Assembly: GCF_900110125.1 (NCBI RefSeq)
Contig: NZ_FOCN01000006.1
Coordinates: 62,001-126,000 of the forward strand
Direction: 5' to 3'
Length of the DNA stretch: 64,000 nt
From: Cryobacterium luteum
Lineage (GTDB): Bacteria; Actinomycetota; Actinomycetes; Actinomycetales; Microbacteriaceae
In this document: in pieces, positions 1 through 8,238 of the stretch
How positions within the stretch are numbered: the first letter of the stretch is position 1
Layout: every line of letters starts with the position of its first letter
Notes under the pieces: generated by a model
Seen by the model: only the letters and a program-made list of their open reading frames with translations
Databases searched by the model: none
Told to the model about the DNA's origin: nothing
Translations under genes and position numbers: made by a program

Positions 1-1225
1 CCACTCGGGCCAGGTGAGCGACGCGACGGGCGAAGGCAACCATCGCCACGATCACGCCGACGACGACGCCAATGGCGAGGTTGTGGGTGAGTACGATGAC
101 GATGACCGTGGCGACCATGACCGTGGTCTCGCTCTTCGGCATCCGCTTGAGGGTCGAGAAACGGATGCTGTGCCAATCGAAGGTGAGAAAAGCCACGATG
201 ATCATGACCGCGACCAGGGCGGCCATGGGCACGACGGCGAGGACGTCGCCGAGGCCGAGCACGAGTACGAGGAGAAAGATGCCGGCGAGGAAGGTGGAGA
301 TGCGGGTGCGAGCGCCGGAGGCTCTGACGTTGATCATGGTCTGGCCGATCATGGCGCAGCCGCCCATGCCGCCGAACAGGCCGCTCATGACGTTGGCGAC
401 ACCTTGCCCCCAGGTCTCCCGGGTTTTGTTGGAATGGGTATCGGTGATCTCATCGACGAATTTCGCGGTCATGAGTGACTCGAGGATTCCAACGAAGGCC
501 ATTCCGAGGGCGTAGGGGGCGATGATCGTGAAGGTGTCCCAGTTGAGCGGAACGCTCGGGAGGAAGAGCTCGGGCAGGCTCTTGGGCAGTTCGCCCTGGT
601 CGCCGATGGTGGGCACGTTGAGGCCGATGACGACGGTCACCACGGTGAGTACGACGATTACGACGAGCGGTGCCGGAATCACCTTGGTGATGCGGGGCAT
701 GACGATCGTGATGATCAGGCCGGCGGCGACGAGCGGGTAGACCGTGAAGGGCACGCCGAGCAGCTGGGGGAGTTGTGCGGTGAAGATGAGAATGGCGAGG
801 GCGTTGACGAAGCCGACCATGACGCTGCGGGGAATGAAGCGCATGAGTTTGGCGACGCCGACCAGGCTGAGCACGATCTGGAATATCCCGGCGAGAATGA
901 CGGTGGCGATGAAATACTCCATGCCGTAGTCACGGGCGACCGGGGCGATGACCAGGGCGACGGCGCCGGTCGCGGCGGTGATCATGGCAGGGCGTCCGCC
1001 GACGACGGCGATGGTGACGGCCATGACGAACGATGAGAACAATCCGACCCGAGGGTCGACGCCGGCGATGATCGAGAACGCGATCGCCTCGGGGATGAGG
1101 GCCATCGCCACGACGAGCCCGGCGAGCACCTCGCGGGTGAGCAGGCGGGGTGTGCGCAGCGCGGTGAGTACGGAGGGTTCCGCCTTGTAGCGATTTGTTG
1201 ACGCGAATTTTTGAACGATGGCCAT
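1..1225 (-). CDS. SulP family anion transporter (C-terminus beyond window)
   Basis: Inner-membrane transporter of the SulP/SLC26 family; members move sulfate, bicarbonate or other anions. Translation from ATG 1225 gives 408 residues before the window edge. The family core is clear: the segment IPRSVMVGFVNAL, then VGILESLMTAKFVDEIT, and FGGMGGCAMIGQTMINVRAS followed by GARTRIS, in a run of hydrophobic helices. The C-terminal STAS domain, if present, lies outside the window. A GGAGG ribosome site sits about 7 nt before the ATG. It is divergent from a MerR-type gene, a common regulator/target arrangement. The substrate cannot be decided; bicarbonate or sulfate are both plausible. Confidence 0.93.
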   Translation of the reverse strand, partial: MAIVQKFASTNRYKAEPSVLTALRTPRLLTREVLAGLVVAMALIPEAIAFSIIAGVDPRVGLFSSFVMAVTIAVVGGRPAMITAATGAVALVIAPVARDYGMEYFIATVILAGIFQIVLSLVGVAKLMRFIPRSVMVGFVNALAILIFTAQLPQLLGVPFTVYPLVAAGLIITIVMPRITKVIPAPLVVIVVLTVVTVVIGLNVPTIGDQGELPKSLPELFLPSVPLNWDTFTIIAPYALGMAFVGILESLMTAKFVDEITDTHSNKTRETWGQGVANVMSGLFGGMGGCAMIGQTMINVRASGARTRISTFLAGIFLLVLVLGLGDVLAVVPMAALVAVMIIVAFLTFDWHSIRFSTLKRMPKSETTVMVATVIVIVLTHNLAIGVVVGVIVAMVAFARRVAHLARV

Positions 1226-1392
1226 GAGGCCTCCAGAAGCTGGGCCGGGGATGCGGCCGAAATGGTTTGAGAAGAATCGCCGCAGTGCGCACCTCCACCA
1301 GCCAGCGAGGCCGTTCCTTCGAAGGCGTGCCTTCACGGACAATGGTGGGAGAGTGGGCTAATAGTTGAATGTCAGCCGACTTCTGTAACACT

Positions 1393-1408
1393 ACCCTAAC
1401 GTAAGGGT
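1393..1408. promoter_or_regulatory. Near-perfect palindrome, candidate MerR operator
   Basis: ACCCTAACGTAAGGGT reads almost identically on both strands (one mismatched pair) and lies between the divergent sulP and merR genes. MerR-type dimers bind such inverted repeats, normally within a promoter spacer; no convincing -35/-10 pair was found around this one, so the role is inferred from position. Confidence 0.4.
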
Positions 1409-1438
1409 TGATTGCGATTTCTAGAAAGAGGTATTCCG

Positions 1439-1840
1439 GTGAAACCAGACGCAACGGGCCCTGCGGTCACGATGCACATCGGCGAGCTTGCCGAAAAGAC
1501 CGGGCTATCCCTGCGCACGATCCGCCACTATGACGAGGTTGGCCTGCTCAAGGCATCCGCCCGCACTGAGGGCGGTTTTCGGCTGTATTCACCCGACGAC
1601 TTCGCGCGACTGATGCTCATTCGTCGCATGAAGCCGCTCGGCTTCACCCTCGATGAGATGACGGCCCTGCTTGCGGTCATCGACACGCGACAAAACGGTG
1701 GACTGGATGCCGACGCTCCCGAAACGAGGCAGCAGCTGGATTCCTTCATCGCCGAGACCGTTGCGCGCCGCCAGAAGCTTCACGATCAACTCGGCATGGC
1801 CGACGAGTTCCTCGAGCTGCTCCGCGCACAGATGTCCTGA
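1439..1840 (+). CDS. MerR family transcriptional regulator
   Basis: DNA-binding one-component regulator of 133 residues. After about 11 residues it begins MHIGELAEKTGLSLRTIRHY, the canonical MerR winged helix-turn-helix, followed by DEVGLL and GGFRLY, the two wings of the fold. The C-terminal half is a predicted coiled coil (dimerisation helix) of about 50 residues with no metal-binding cysteines, so a metal sensor is unlikely. GTG 1439 was chosen because AAAGAGG lies 7 nt upstream; an in-frame TTG at 1412 has no ribosome site, and ATG 1472 is a possible shorter start. It probably controls the divergent SulP gene through the palindrome between them; the inducer is unknown. Confidence 0.88.
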   Translation: MKPDATGPAVTMHIGELAEKTGLSLRTIRHYDEVGLLKASARTEGGFRLYSPDDFARLMLIRRMKPLGFTLDEMTALLAVIDTRQNGGLDADAPETRQQLDSFIAETVARRQKLHDQLGMADEFLELLRAQMS

Positions 1841-1903
1841 TAGATAACACGGGCAGCCCCCGAATGCTCAATGGGGTAATGCCGGCCACGCAATGTCAGT
1901 GTC

Positions 1904-1932
1904 TGGACTTCCGAATGCATTCCGAATACGAT
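1904..1932 (+). promoter_or_regulatory. Promoter and operator of the toxin-antitoxin pair
   Basis: A -35-like TGGACT (1904-1909), a 17-nt spacer and a -10 TACGAT (1927-1932) end only 6 nt before the antitoxin ATG, so the transcript may be leaderless. The spacer contains the perfect palindrome GAATGCATTC (1913-1922), in the right place for autorepression by the antitoxin. Confidence 0.45.
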
Positions 1933-1938
1933 GAGCAC

Positions 1939-2397
1939 ATGACCCTGATCTACGACCCTCGCACCACGACTCGGCGATCATCAGACCTGAGCAAGCACTC
2001 GGCCGACGTGTTCGCCGAGGCTGAGGATCACACTGTGCAGATCACTCGCCGCGACGGTGAGCCGCTGGTGCTGATGTCGCAGCGCGAGGCCGACGCCCGG
2101 GATGCACTTCTGCAATTTGCCGCAGACCTCATCACTGTCACACTCGATGACGAGGGCACGCTCGCATCGAGAATGGCCGACCGATTCCAGTGGATGCTGG
2201 CGTTATCGCTGGGGGATCAGGCACAGTGTGCGCAGGATCTCGTCAACGCTGCTCGAGCGTCGTTCGCTACAGGACAGTCGCACCTCGCCATCGCCGAGCT
2301 CACCTCGTGGCGAGAGACGGCAACCGCGATCGCGGCCGGACTGGTGGTGCACCCGGTCGAGTGGCTCGAAGGCCCTGAACGTGTTGAGCGTCCCTGA
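1939..2397 (+). CDS. Prevent-host-death (Phd/YefM-type) antitoxin with C-terminal extension
   Basis: Antitoxin of a type II toxin-antitoxin pair, expected to bind its own promoter and neutralise the toxin encoded 2 nt downstream. The 152-residue protein has the Phd-like N-terminus of about 70 residues (beginning MTLIYDPRTTTRRSSDLSKH, then VQITRRDGEPLVLMSQREAD), which forms the DNA-binding dimer. The remaining 80 residues are mostly helical and unlike the short toxin-wrapping tail of classical Phd. I chose ATG 1939 because of the -10-like TACGAT just before it and because the family starts there; an in-frame ATG at 1864 would add 25 residues without family resemblance. The toxin partner supports the call. 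Confidence 0.75.
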   Translation: MTLIYDPRTTTRRSSDLSKHSADVFAEAEDHTVQITRRDGEPLVLMSQREADARDALLQFAADLITVTLDDEGTLASRMADRFQWMLALSLGDQAQCAQDLVNAARASFATGQSHLAIAELTSWRETATAIAAGLVVHPVEWLEGPERVERP

Positions 2398-2399
2398 CC

Positions 2400-2741
2400 G
2401 TGGCAAAAGACGACCTGGCCCCCAGGCCCACAAAGAAGACCGAGTACACGATTCGATTCGCCTCAGCCGGCGCGCGCAAGGGATGGCGCGACCTGGCTGC
2501 GACGCTGCGAAACCCGATGGCAGACGCGTGGGACTTCCTTACGAAGACGCCCACCGAGCGGACCCCTACGAATTACCCGCTCCGCGGTGAATTGGGGCTC
2601 GTCCAGCGCGAAGGCAAAAGCCATGAGCGCTGGCAGCACAAACCCACGGTCCACGGTGACGCTCGAATTTGGTTCTACGTGGACGGGGAGGATGTGTCCC
2701 TCGAGCAAGTCCACACCCATCATCCGAACGCGACGAAGTGA
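2400..2741 (+). CDS. RelE/ParE-like toxin of a type II toxin-antitoxin pair
   Basis: Small protein of 113 residues, GTG start 2 nt after the antitoxin stop, so translation is coupled. The C-terminal pattern RIWFYVDG followed by VSLEQVHTHHPNATK resembles the last strands of RelE-fold toxins, and the helical N-terminal half (FASAGARKGWRDLAATL) fits the same fold. RelE members cleave ribosome-bound mRNA and ParE members poison gyrase; which applies here cannot be read from the sequence. The protein is basic and histidine-rich near the C-terminus, as in mRNA interferases. Confidence 0.65.
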   Translation: MAKDDLAPRPTKKTEYTIRFASAGARKGWRDLAATLRNPMADAWDFLTKTPTERTPTNYPLRGELGLVQREGKSHERWQHKPTVHGDARIWFYVDGEDVSLEQVHTHHPNATK

Positions 2742-2855
2742 ATGGACGAATCAATTGTGGGGCACGCGTGGGCCCATGACGCACGCGACGTCGAAATTCC
2801 CTGCCCAAAATTGTGCTGTAAATTCTTCTGATCAGGAATTACTGCGGCGTGAGTG

Positions 2856-2902
2856 GTGTGCCCCCAGGCAGATTCGAACTGCCGCCCCTGCCTCCGGAGG
2901 GC
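2856..2902. repeat. attL: 47-bp copy of the tRNA-Arg 3' end
   Basis: Exact match to 10407-10453, the 3' half of the tRNA-Arg gene from the anticodon stem to just past the discriminator. Sequence beyond the match does not form a tRNA, so this is the distal attachment-site scar left by integration, not a tRNA gene. Confidence 0.9.
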
Positions 2903-3043
2903 GACACATGCTGCCACGGTACCGGGCGATACCCCCGCGACCCCAGTGTTTTACTGGCATCGTGATCACGGCGATACGCCTAATCCACATTGAAATCTCG
3001 TCAAATGTAGTCAAAATATAGTCACGCTACTGCAGGTCGCCAC

Positions 3044-4260
3044 TCAGGGCATTTGTGATGTATCAGGACATCCCTGACAATTCTGCATCAGGACATCTCT
3101 GACAGTCATGGGACTGTGCGCGGTCAGCGCGGTCCGCGCGGTCCGCGGGGTCCGCGGGGGCGTCCGCTGCCCACGTATTTGGTTCCCGGGAGGGGGCCAG
3201 CGGTGTTCGATGAGTAGGGTGCCTTGGGAGTCGAAGACGAGGAGGCGATCGTCTTCTTCGACGAGGTAGGACAGGGTGCCGGCCGGGGTTCGGCTGACTT
3301 GGAATTTGGTGCCGCGGGCGAAGACGGTGCCGTTGTCGCGGATGCGCGTCATCCGCTTGTCATCGTTGACTCCGACGGGTGCGGCGGCGTGTGGGACGGG
3401 GCGTGGCGGTTCGACCATCGGGGTCGCTTCCCACGACTGCTGCGGGGTGATTCGTCCCGGCAGCGCCTGGTGCGGGCGCTGCGTGTTGTAGATCACATCG
3501 AACGCGTCGACCTGGGCCTGCAGCTGCTCGAGGGTGTCCGCGAGGGGCTGCTTGTCGAGGTATCGGAACAGGGTTTGGTGGAAGCGTTCGTTCTTGCCCT
3601 GCGTGGTCGGTTTATACGGTTTCCCCGTGATTGGCTCGACGCCGAGCGAGGTGACATAGACAACGAGTTGGCCGTGAGGCTCGATCAGGGTCGTCGCAGC
3701 GGCGTTGCGGAGGGCGTCGGCGACGAGCTCGGTACGCATGTGATCGGCGATGGACCAGCCGACAACTTTCTTGGAATAGCAGTCGATGACGGTGGCCAGA
3801 TAGATGAATCCTTGCCAGGTGTGGATGTAGGTAATATCGCCGACGAACTTTACTCCGGGGCGGTCGGCAGTGAAGTCGCGTTTGACGAGGTCGGGCATGT
3901 TCGCGGCCGCCTCGGCATCGGCTTCGGTCGTGATCCGGAAAGGGCCGTGGTTAGCAGGCTACGAGGCTGATCTGGCGCATGAGTTGCCGCACCAGCTCGG
4001 GCGAGCATTCGGTCTGTTCGGCGGCAAGGTCGGCGTGGATTCGCCGGTATCCATAGGTGCCGTCGGACTCCTCGAAGAAATGTTGGATGCGGGCGATCAG
4101 GGCCTCTCCGCGAGCCGCCGTCGCTGACTGCGGCCGGATTGCCCAGTGGTAGAAACCGGACGTGGAGACGGCCAGCCAGAGACACATTTTCACCACCGAA
4201 TTCCGTTGGTGGGCTCAGATTTTTGAGAGTTGATGTACTCGTACTCGTACTTGCTCACTA
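3044..4260 (-). pseudogene. IS3 orfB / IS481 hybrid transposase pseudogene
   Basis: DDE transposase remains. From 4260 down, an IS3-type OrfB begins (VSKYEYEYINSQK), loses frame near 4205, resumes from ATG 4196 (VSTSGFYHW, DGTYGYRRIHADL), stops at TAA 3951-3953 where the family has CQPRP, and shifts frame again in a CCCTTTCC run. From 3898 an open frame continues: MPDLVKRDFT, GDITYI (first catalytic Asp), ATVIDC. Around 3668 it switches to an IS481-type C-terminus: TSLGVEPITGKPYKPTTQGK, NERFHQ (catalytic Glu), RPHQALPGRITP and the IS481 beta-rich tail. The segment with the second catalytic Asp is missing from both parents, so no active enzyme can be made. Confidence 0.85.
3059..3105. repeat. 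IS481-type terminal repeat, two tandem binding sites
   Basis: An 18-bp motif, ATCAGGACATCCCTGACA (3062-3079), recurs at 3087-3104 with one mismatch, period 25 bp. Read inward from 3059 it starts TGT, as IS481 ends do, and it overlaps the 3' end of the hybrid transposase frame. I found no partner inverted repeat, consistent with loss of the other end. Confidence 0.6.
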
Positions 4261-4547
4261 CCGCTGCTCCCGCGCGAAGTAAGCGCTGGCTTTTTTAGAA
4301 ATGCGGTCTCCGCCCGCAGCTCTTGAACTTCCCGCTCGAGTTCCTTCAGACGAGCTCGTTCCGACACGGTCAAGTCCGCTTCGGTGCCGGCGTTGGCCTC
4401 GCGATATTTGTTCAGCCAGTTCCGGAGAGTCTCGGGCCCGACGCCATATGCGGTGGCGACGTCCTTGATCGGTTTGGAGGTTGTGATCACCTCGCGGCAC
4501 AGCTCGTCTTTGAAGTCTTGGGTGAAACGCCTACGCGCTGCGGTCAT
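4215..4547 (-). pseudogene. IS3-family transposase OrfA
   Basis: DNA-binding OrfA of an IS3 element: start MTAARRRFTQDFKDELCREV, helix-turn-helix DVATAYGVGPETLRNWLNKY, then a leucine-zipper-like coiled coil (LKELEREVQELRAETAFL). At A AAA AAG (about 4288-4294) the frame reads on as PALTSRGSS. In the -1 frame it would end KKASAYFAREQR with a stop at 4258, the expected OrfA end. Either an A was lost or this is the slippery site used for programmed -1 frameshifting in the family. The downstream OrfB is dead, so the gene is non-functional as an element. The IS3 left end is probably near 4596. Confidence 0.75.
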
Positions 4548-4619
4548 GCTGATCTCTACTTTCAGTGAACCCTCATTTTAAGAGGGCCCACTGTCCGAGA
4601 TATCCGCGGCAGCTCATAC

Positions 4620-4835
4620 CTACCCTGTGTTTTGGGAAACGATGAGGGCAATGCCAGTGACGCCCGTGATGAGAGCAACTCCATACAGCGTCATTGTGAC
4701 GATAGTTAAGGCACGCCACTTCGCACGTGACTTCGCACGCAAGCGTTCTCCGGAGAACACCAGAGCGAGCAGCGGAACAGTATTGAGAAGACAAAGAACC
4801 ACTGTAACGCCAATGAGAATCGAAGAAATCGGCAT
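4620..4835 (-). CDS. Small two-helix membrane protein, candidate RHS immunity protein
   Basis: Protein of 71 residues with two predicted membrane helices (about 4-27 and 43-66) joined by a basic loop (ERLRAKSRAKWR), so it should be a helical hairpin in the membrane. I recognise no family. AAGGGG overlapping the RHS stop codon gives a 7-nt spacing to ATG 4835 (an ATG at 4838 is only 4 nt away), which implies translational coupling to the RHS gene. A small gene directly after an RHS gene is where polymorphic-toxin systems keep their immunity protein, and a membrane immunity protein matches a hydrophobic toxin tail. By count, 4621-4740 is about 54% GC, lower than the RHS core. Function is inferred from context only. 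Confidence 0.6.
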   Translation of the reverse strand: MPISSILIGVTVVLCLLNTVPLLALVFSGERLRAKSRAKWRALTIVTMTLYGVALITGVTGIALIVSQNTG

Positions 4836-4846
4836 CATATGGCCCC

Positions 4847-7800
4847 TTACAGATCCGGGCGAAGTGTGCAGACTGAAAGGATGATTAGCCCAATACCCGC
4901 GGTTTCCACTCCGAGTGCAGCCGCAACTAGTCCGACCACTGCAGCAGCTGGTGCGCCGACGCCGGTAATCGCTAGAACTGCAGCGGTCAACCCGACTTGC
5001 GCCGTTAGAAAACCTAGGGCGGCGACAGCCAGGGGAGCAAATGTGCAAAAGGCTCCCAGGCCGGACGGGTCTTTCGCGTTGATGGGGTTGCAGCTTGCGT
5101 AGGCGTAGGGGTGTGCTTCTTGCCCGGACGGGTCGTATTGGGTGAAGCGTCCGATGGTGGGGTCGTAGTTGCGGGCGCCGAGTTTGTAGAGGTTGGTGGC
5201 GTCGTCGTAGTAGCCGCTGATGTAGCGGAGGTGGTTGTAGGCGATGGCGGTGTTGGTGCCGGTGGCGCGTGCTTCGCCGTAGGGGCTGTAGGAGTACCCG
5301 CCCATGTAGGCGCCGGTTTTGTCGAACAGTCCGATCACGGAGCCGAGGGAGTCTTGTGCGTAGTAGTACTTGGTGCTGGTGCCGTGCACGCCCAAGGCCT
5401 GGCCGGTGGGGGTGCGGGTGAATCCTCGGTTGGCGGTGCCGAGTTTCTCGCTGGCGAGGCCGAGAGGGCCATTGAGGTAGGTGGTGGTGGAGGCGCTTCG
5501 GGAGAGCTGGTTGGTGTTGCCCTGGCCGAGGGCGGTGTAGGTGGTCGCGTCGATCGCGGTGACGGCGCCGCGGGCGTTGTAGGTGGCGGTTTGCCCGGTG
5601 AGGCCGTTTTGGGTCTGGTTCCCGGCCGCGTCGTAGGTCCAGGTGGTGGTGTCTCCGGTGGCAGCGGTTATCTTGTTCGCGGCGTTGTAGCTGTATGCGG
5701 TTGTCCCCGCGGTCGCACCGGTCGCGCCGGCCCTCACCTGTTGGGTGCGGTTCCCGGCCGGATCGTAGGTGTAGGCCCAGGAGGCGGTCGCGGCGGCACC
5801 GAGTTTCTCGGTGGCTGTGGTCAGGCGGCTGAGGGAGTCGTAACCGTAGGTACTGATCGCACCGGCGCTGATGCCCTGTTCGAGATAGCTGGTGCGGGTC
5901 TGGATGTTGGTCCGGTCCGCGGTTCCACCGGGAACGGTGTAGGAATAGCCGATGTCGGCTTTGATCACGCCGGCACCATCCTTCGCGGTGATCCTGGTCG
6001 CCCGGCTGGCCGCGTCGTTCACGGTGGCGACGGTCGCGTTCCCGGGCAGGGTGCGCAGCGTTTCGGCACCGTTCGCGTCGTAGGCGAACTTGATGCAGCC
6101 GGAGTCGGTGGGCGAGCCGGCCGCGACCGGGCAAGTGCCGAGAGGTTCGGTGAGTTGGGTGAGTTGGTTGGCGTCGTCGTAGATGTAATTCACCTCGCCG
6201 GTCATGGCGTCCCGGAACCGGGTGATGTTCCCCGCGGCGTCGTAGTCGAATTCCTGGTTCACGGTGCTGGTGACGATGGTCTGGTAGTTGATGATCCGGC
6301 CGAGGGCGTCGTAGGTGTACTGGGTGAACGGGCCGGTGCTGTCGGTGTCGCGGTTCTTGATGCCGTTGCTGTAGAACGTCGTGGTGAGGGTCTGCCCGCC
6401 CTGGAAGGTGGACAGCGCAATGTCGTCCCGGAGGTTGTACGCGTAGGTCGTGGTGTCGCTATTGCCGTCGGTGACGGTCAGCACCCGCCCGAGGGAGTCG
6501 TAGGTGTAGCTGGTCGCCCCTTGCGGTGCGGGCGGGGTCACCGAGCTGAGGTTCCCGTTCCCGTCATACGTGTAAGCGGTGGTGTTCCCCTTACCGTCCT
6601 TAGTAGTGCAGACCTGCCCGTCGAAACCGCCGCAGACCGCGCCACCATTCTCGTAAGTGAACCGTTGTGGGACCGCCCCGGTGCCACCGGCGGTGCTGTC
6701 GGTGACTTTCGTCGGGTTGCCCTTCGCGTCGTACTCGAACGCTTTCCCGTTCCCGGCCGCGTCGGTGGAGCACTTAGCCTGGAACACGGTTCCACCGGTG
6801 CCGGCGCAGCCAACTCCGGTCCCATACGCGGCCGAGGCCGCCGCTCCGGTTGGCAGGGTCGCGCTGACCGCGTTGTTCAACGCGTCATATGAGTACGTGG
6901 TGCTGTTCCCACCGATGCCGCCGGTGGCGAACGCGTCCGTGACGGTCACCACGTCACTGTTCGCGGCGTAGGACTGCGACCGGGTACGGTTCAACGGGTC
7001 CGTGACAGAGGTCATCCGCCCGGAGGCGTCGATCGCGTAGGAGAACATTTTCCCGCGCCCATTGGTCAGGACCGTCTGCCCGGCCGTGTAGACGTAGGAG
7101 GCGGTCGTAAGGAACGTTGAGGAGGACGCCAGCCCGCGTTTGATCGACGTCAGCCGGTGTTGGGTGTCGTAGCCGAACAGGGTGCGGGACGTCGCCGCCG
7201 CGTTGGTGCCGCGGGCCCGGAGTTCGGAGATCCTCCCGGTCGCGTCGTAGTCATATTCTTCCCAAAGCCCACCCGGGGAATCCACCCGGCTCAGCTGCCC
7301 GGCCCCGTTCGCGGTGTAGGTCGTCGTCCGGCCGGCAGAGTCCACGATCTGGCTGATCCGCGACCCACCCGCCCACGTCACCGAGTACGAGCGGCCGGCC
7401 GCTTCCGTCACCGTGGACACGGTCCCCGTCGACGGGTCGTAGCTGTACGTCGTGCCCTCGCCGTTCCGGTTCAGGTTCTTCGTGATCCAGCCTGAGCTGT
7501 TGAAAACGAACTGCTCACCGGTCCGATTGAACGTCACCGTTTTCGTGTAGGGCTGCTCGATCAGCGTGGCGTTGAAACCGGACGGAGTTACCCAGGCCTC
7601 ACCGGACTTCGTGAACACCGCCTTGAACCCGTTCGCCCCGGTGTAGGTGGCGGTGCTCGAGGTCACCGCGAGACCCACATCGAACGCCGACAGGGGTGAC
7701 GACCAGCCGCCACCGAGTGAACCCTCCGACGATGACAGGCCGTTGTAGAACCGGTCGTTGCGCACCGCGAGTGCCGGACCGTTCAAGACGCCGTCGTTCG

Positions 7801-8212
7801 AGGTGAGCAACAGGTTCCCGTTCGCGAGATTCACCCGCGCCACAGTCGCGTTCGAGACGTTCGCCTCATCGAAAGCGAAGTGGGGCAGAGCGCCCAGGCC
7901 TGGTGCGCCCACAACAGTTCCCGCCGGTGCCCGGTTCGCGGTCCCACCCGAACCGTTCGACAGCGATCTCGTTGCCAGTGGCGTGGCCCATGTGTTCGGA
8001 GGGGCATTCGACTCGCCGGCTGCACCCTTCGCAGCGTCCTTCGACGGTGACCACACCTCGTCAAACTCTGTCGGCGGCAGGTACTCAACCCCCGGGGGGA
8101 GAGACCGACTCGCCAATGGTGAAACCGGGGCGGCGACAGCCGGAAGCGAGGTAAACAACATCGCAACGACCGAAACGACAGCGACAAGAACAAAGACCCG
8201 ACCACGCGACAT
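4847..8212 (-). CDS. Secreted RHS-repeat protein with hydrophobic C-terminal tail
   Basis: RHS/YD-repeat protein of 1121 residues. The N-terminus is a Sec signal peptide (MSRGRVFVLV, then a hydrophobic run ending AVAA near residue 28). About 170 residues without a recognised domain follow, then many YD repeats (for example YDANGNLSSVTPP, YDALGRIINY, YDPAGNRTQQ) that build a beta-cage. The RHS-associated core ends RYISGYYDDATNLYKLGARN, YDPTIGRFTQYDPSG and finally NPINAKDPSGL near residue 1052. The last 69 residues are strongly hydrophobic and Ala/Gly/Val-rich with two cysteines, and contain no catalytic motif. In this family the part after the core is a variable toxin. ATG 8212 was chosen for the signal peptide; the frame is open further upstream but has none. 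Hydrophobicity suggests a membrane-acting tail. Confidence 0.88.
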   Translation of the reverse strand: MSRGRVFVLVAVVSVVAMLFTSLPAVAAPVSPLASRSLPPGVEYLPPTEFDEVWSPSKDAAKGAAGESNAPPNTWATPLATRSLSNGSGGTANRAPAGTVVGAPGLGALPHFAFDEANVSNATVARVNLANGNLLLTSNDGVLNGPALAVRNDRFYNGLSSSEGSLGGGWSSPLSAFDVGLAVTSSTATYTGANGFKAVFTKSGEAWVTPSGFNATLIEQPYTKTVTFNRTGEQFVFNSSGWITKNLNRNGEGTTYSYDPSTGTVSTVTEAAGRSYSVTWAGGSRISQIVDSAGRTTTYTANGAGQLSRVDSPGGLWEEYDYDATGRISELRARGTNAAATSRTLFGYDTQHRLTSIKRGLASSSTFLTTASYVYTAGQTVLTNGRGKMFSYAIDASGRMTSVTDPLNRTRSQSYAANSDVVTVTDAFATGGIGGNSTTYSYDALNNAVSATLPTGAAASAAYGTGVGCAGTGGTVFQAKCSTDAAGNGKAFEYDAKGNPTKVTDSTAGGTGAVPQRFTYENGGAVCGGFDGQVCTTKDGKGNTTAYTYDGNGNLSSVTPPAPQGATSYTYDSLGRVLTVTDGNSDTTTYAYNLRDDIALSTFQGGQTLTTTFYSNGIKNRDTDSTGPFTQYTYDALGRIINYQTIVTSTVNQEFDYDAAGNITRFRDAMTGEVNYIYDDANQLTQLTEPLGTCPVAAGSPTDSGCIKFAYDANGAETLRTLPGNATVATVNDAASRATRITAKDGAGVIKADIGYSYTVPGGTADRTNIQTRTSYLEQGISAGAISTYGYDSLSRLTTATEKLGAAATASWAYTYDPAGNRTQQVRAGATGATAGTTAYSYNAANKITAATGDTTTWTYDAAGNQTQNGLTGQTATYNARGAVTAIDATTYTALGQGNTNQLSRSASTTTYLNGPLGLASEKLGTANRGFTRTPTGQALGVHGTSTKYYYAQDSLGSVIGLFDKTGAYMGGYSYSPYGEARATGTNTAIAYNHLRYISGYYDDATNLYKLGARNYDPTIGRFTQYDPSGQEAHPYAYASCNPINAKDPSGLGAFCTFAPLAVAALGFLTAQVGLTAAVLAITGVGAPAAAVVGLVAAALGVETAGIGLIILSVCTLRPDL

Positions 8213-8238
8213 GTGCGTACCGTTCCCATACGATCCGG

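Noticed and set aside
2861..2945. Second tRNA-Arg gene
   Set aside because: Only the 3' half matches; the sequence after 2902 cannot form the D-arm and acceptor, so it is an attachment-site scar.
5111..6892. Long plus-strand open frame of 593 codons opposite the RHS gene
   Set aside because: It is the mirror of the GC-rich YD-repeat frame, Gly/Val-rich, has no ribosome site and no family resemblance; the minus-strand gene explains it.
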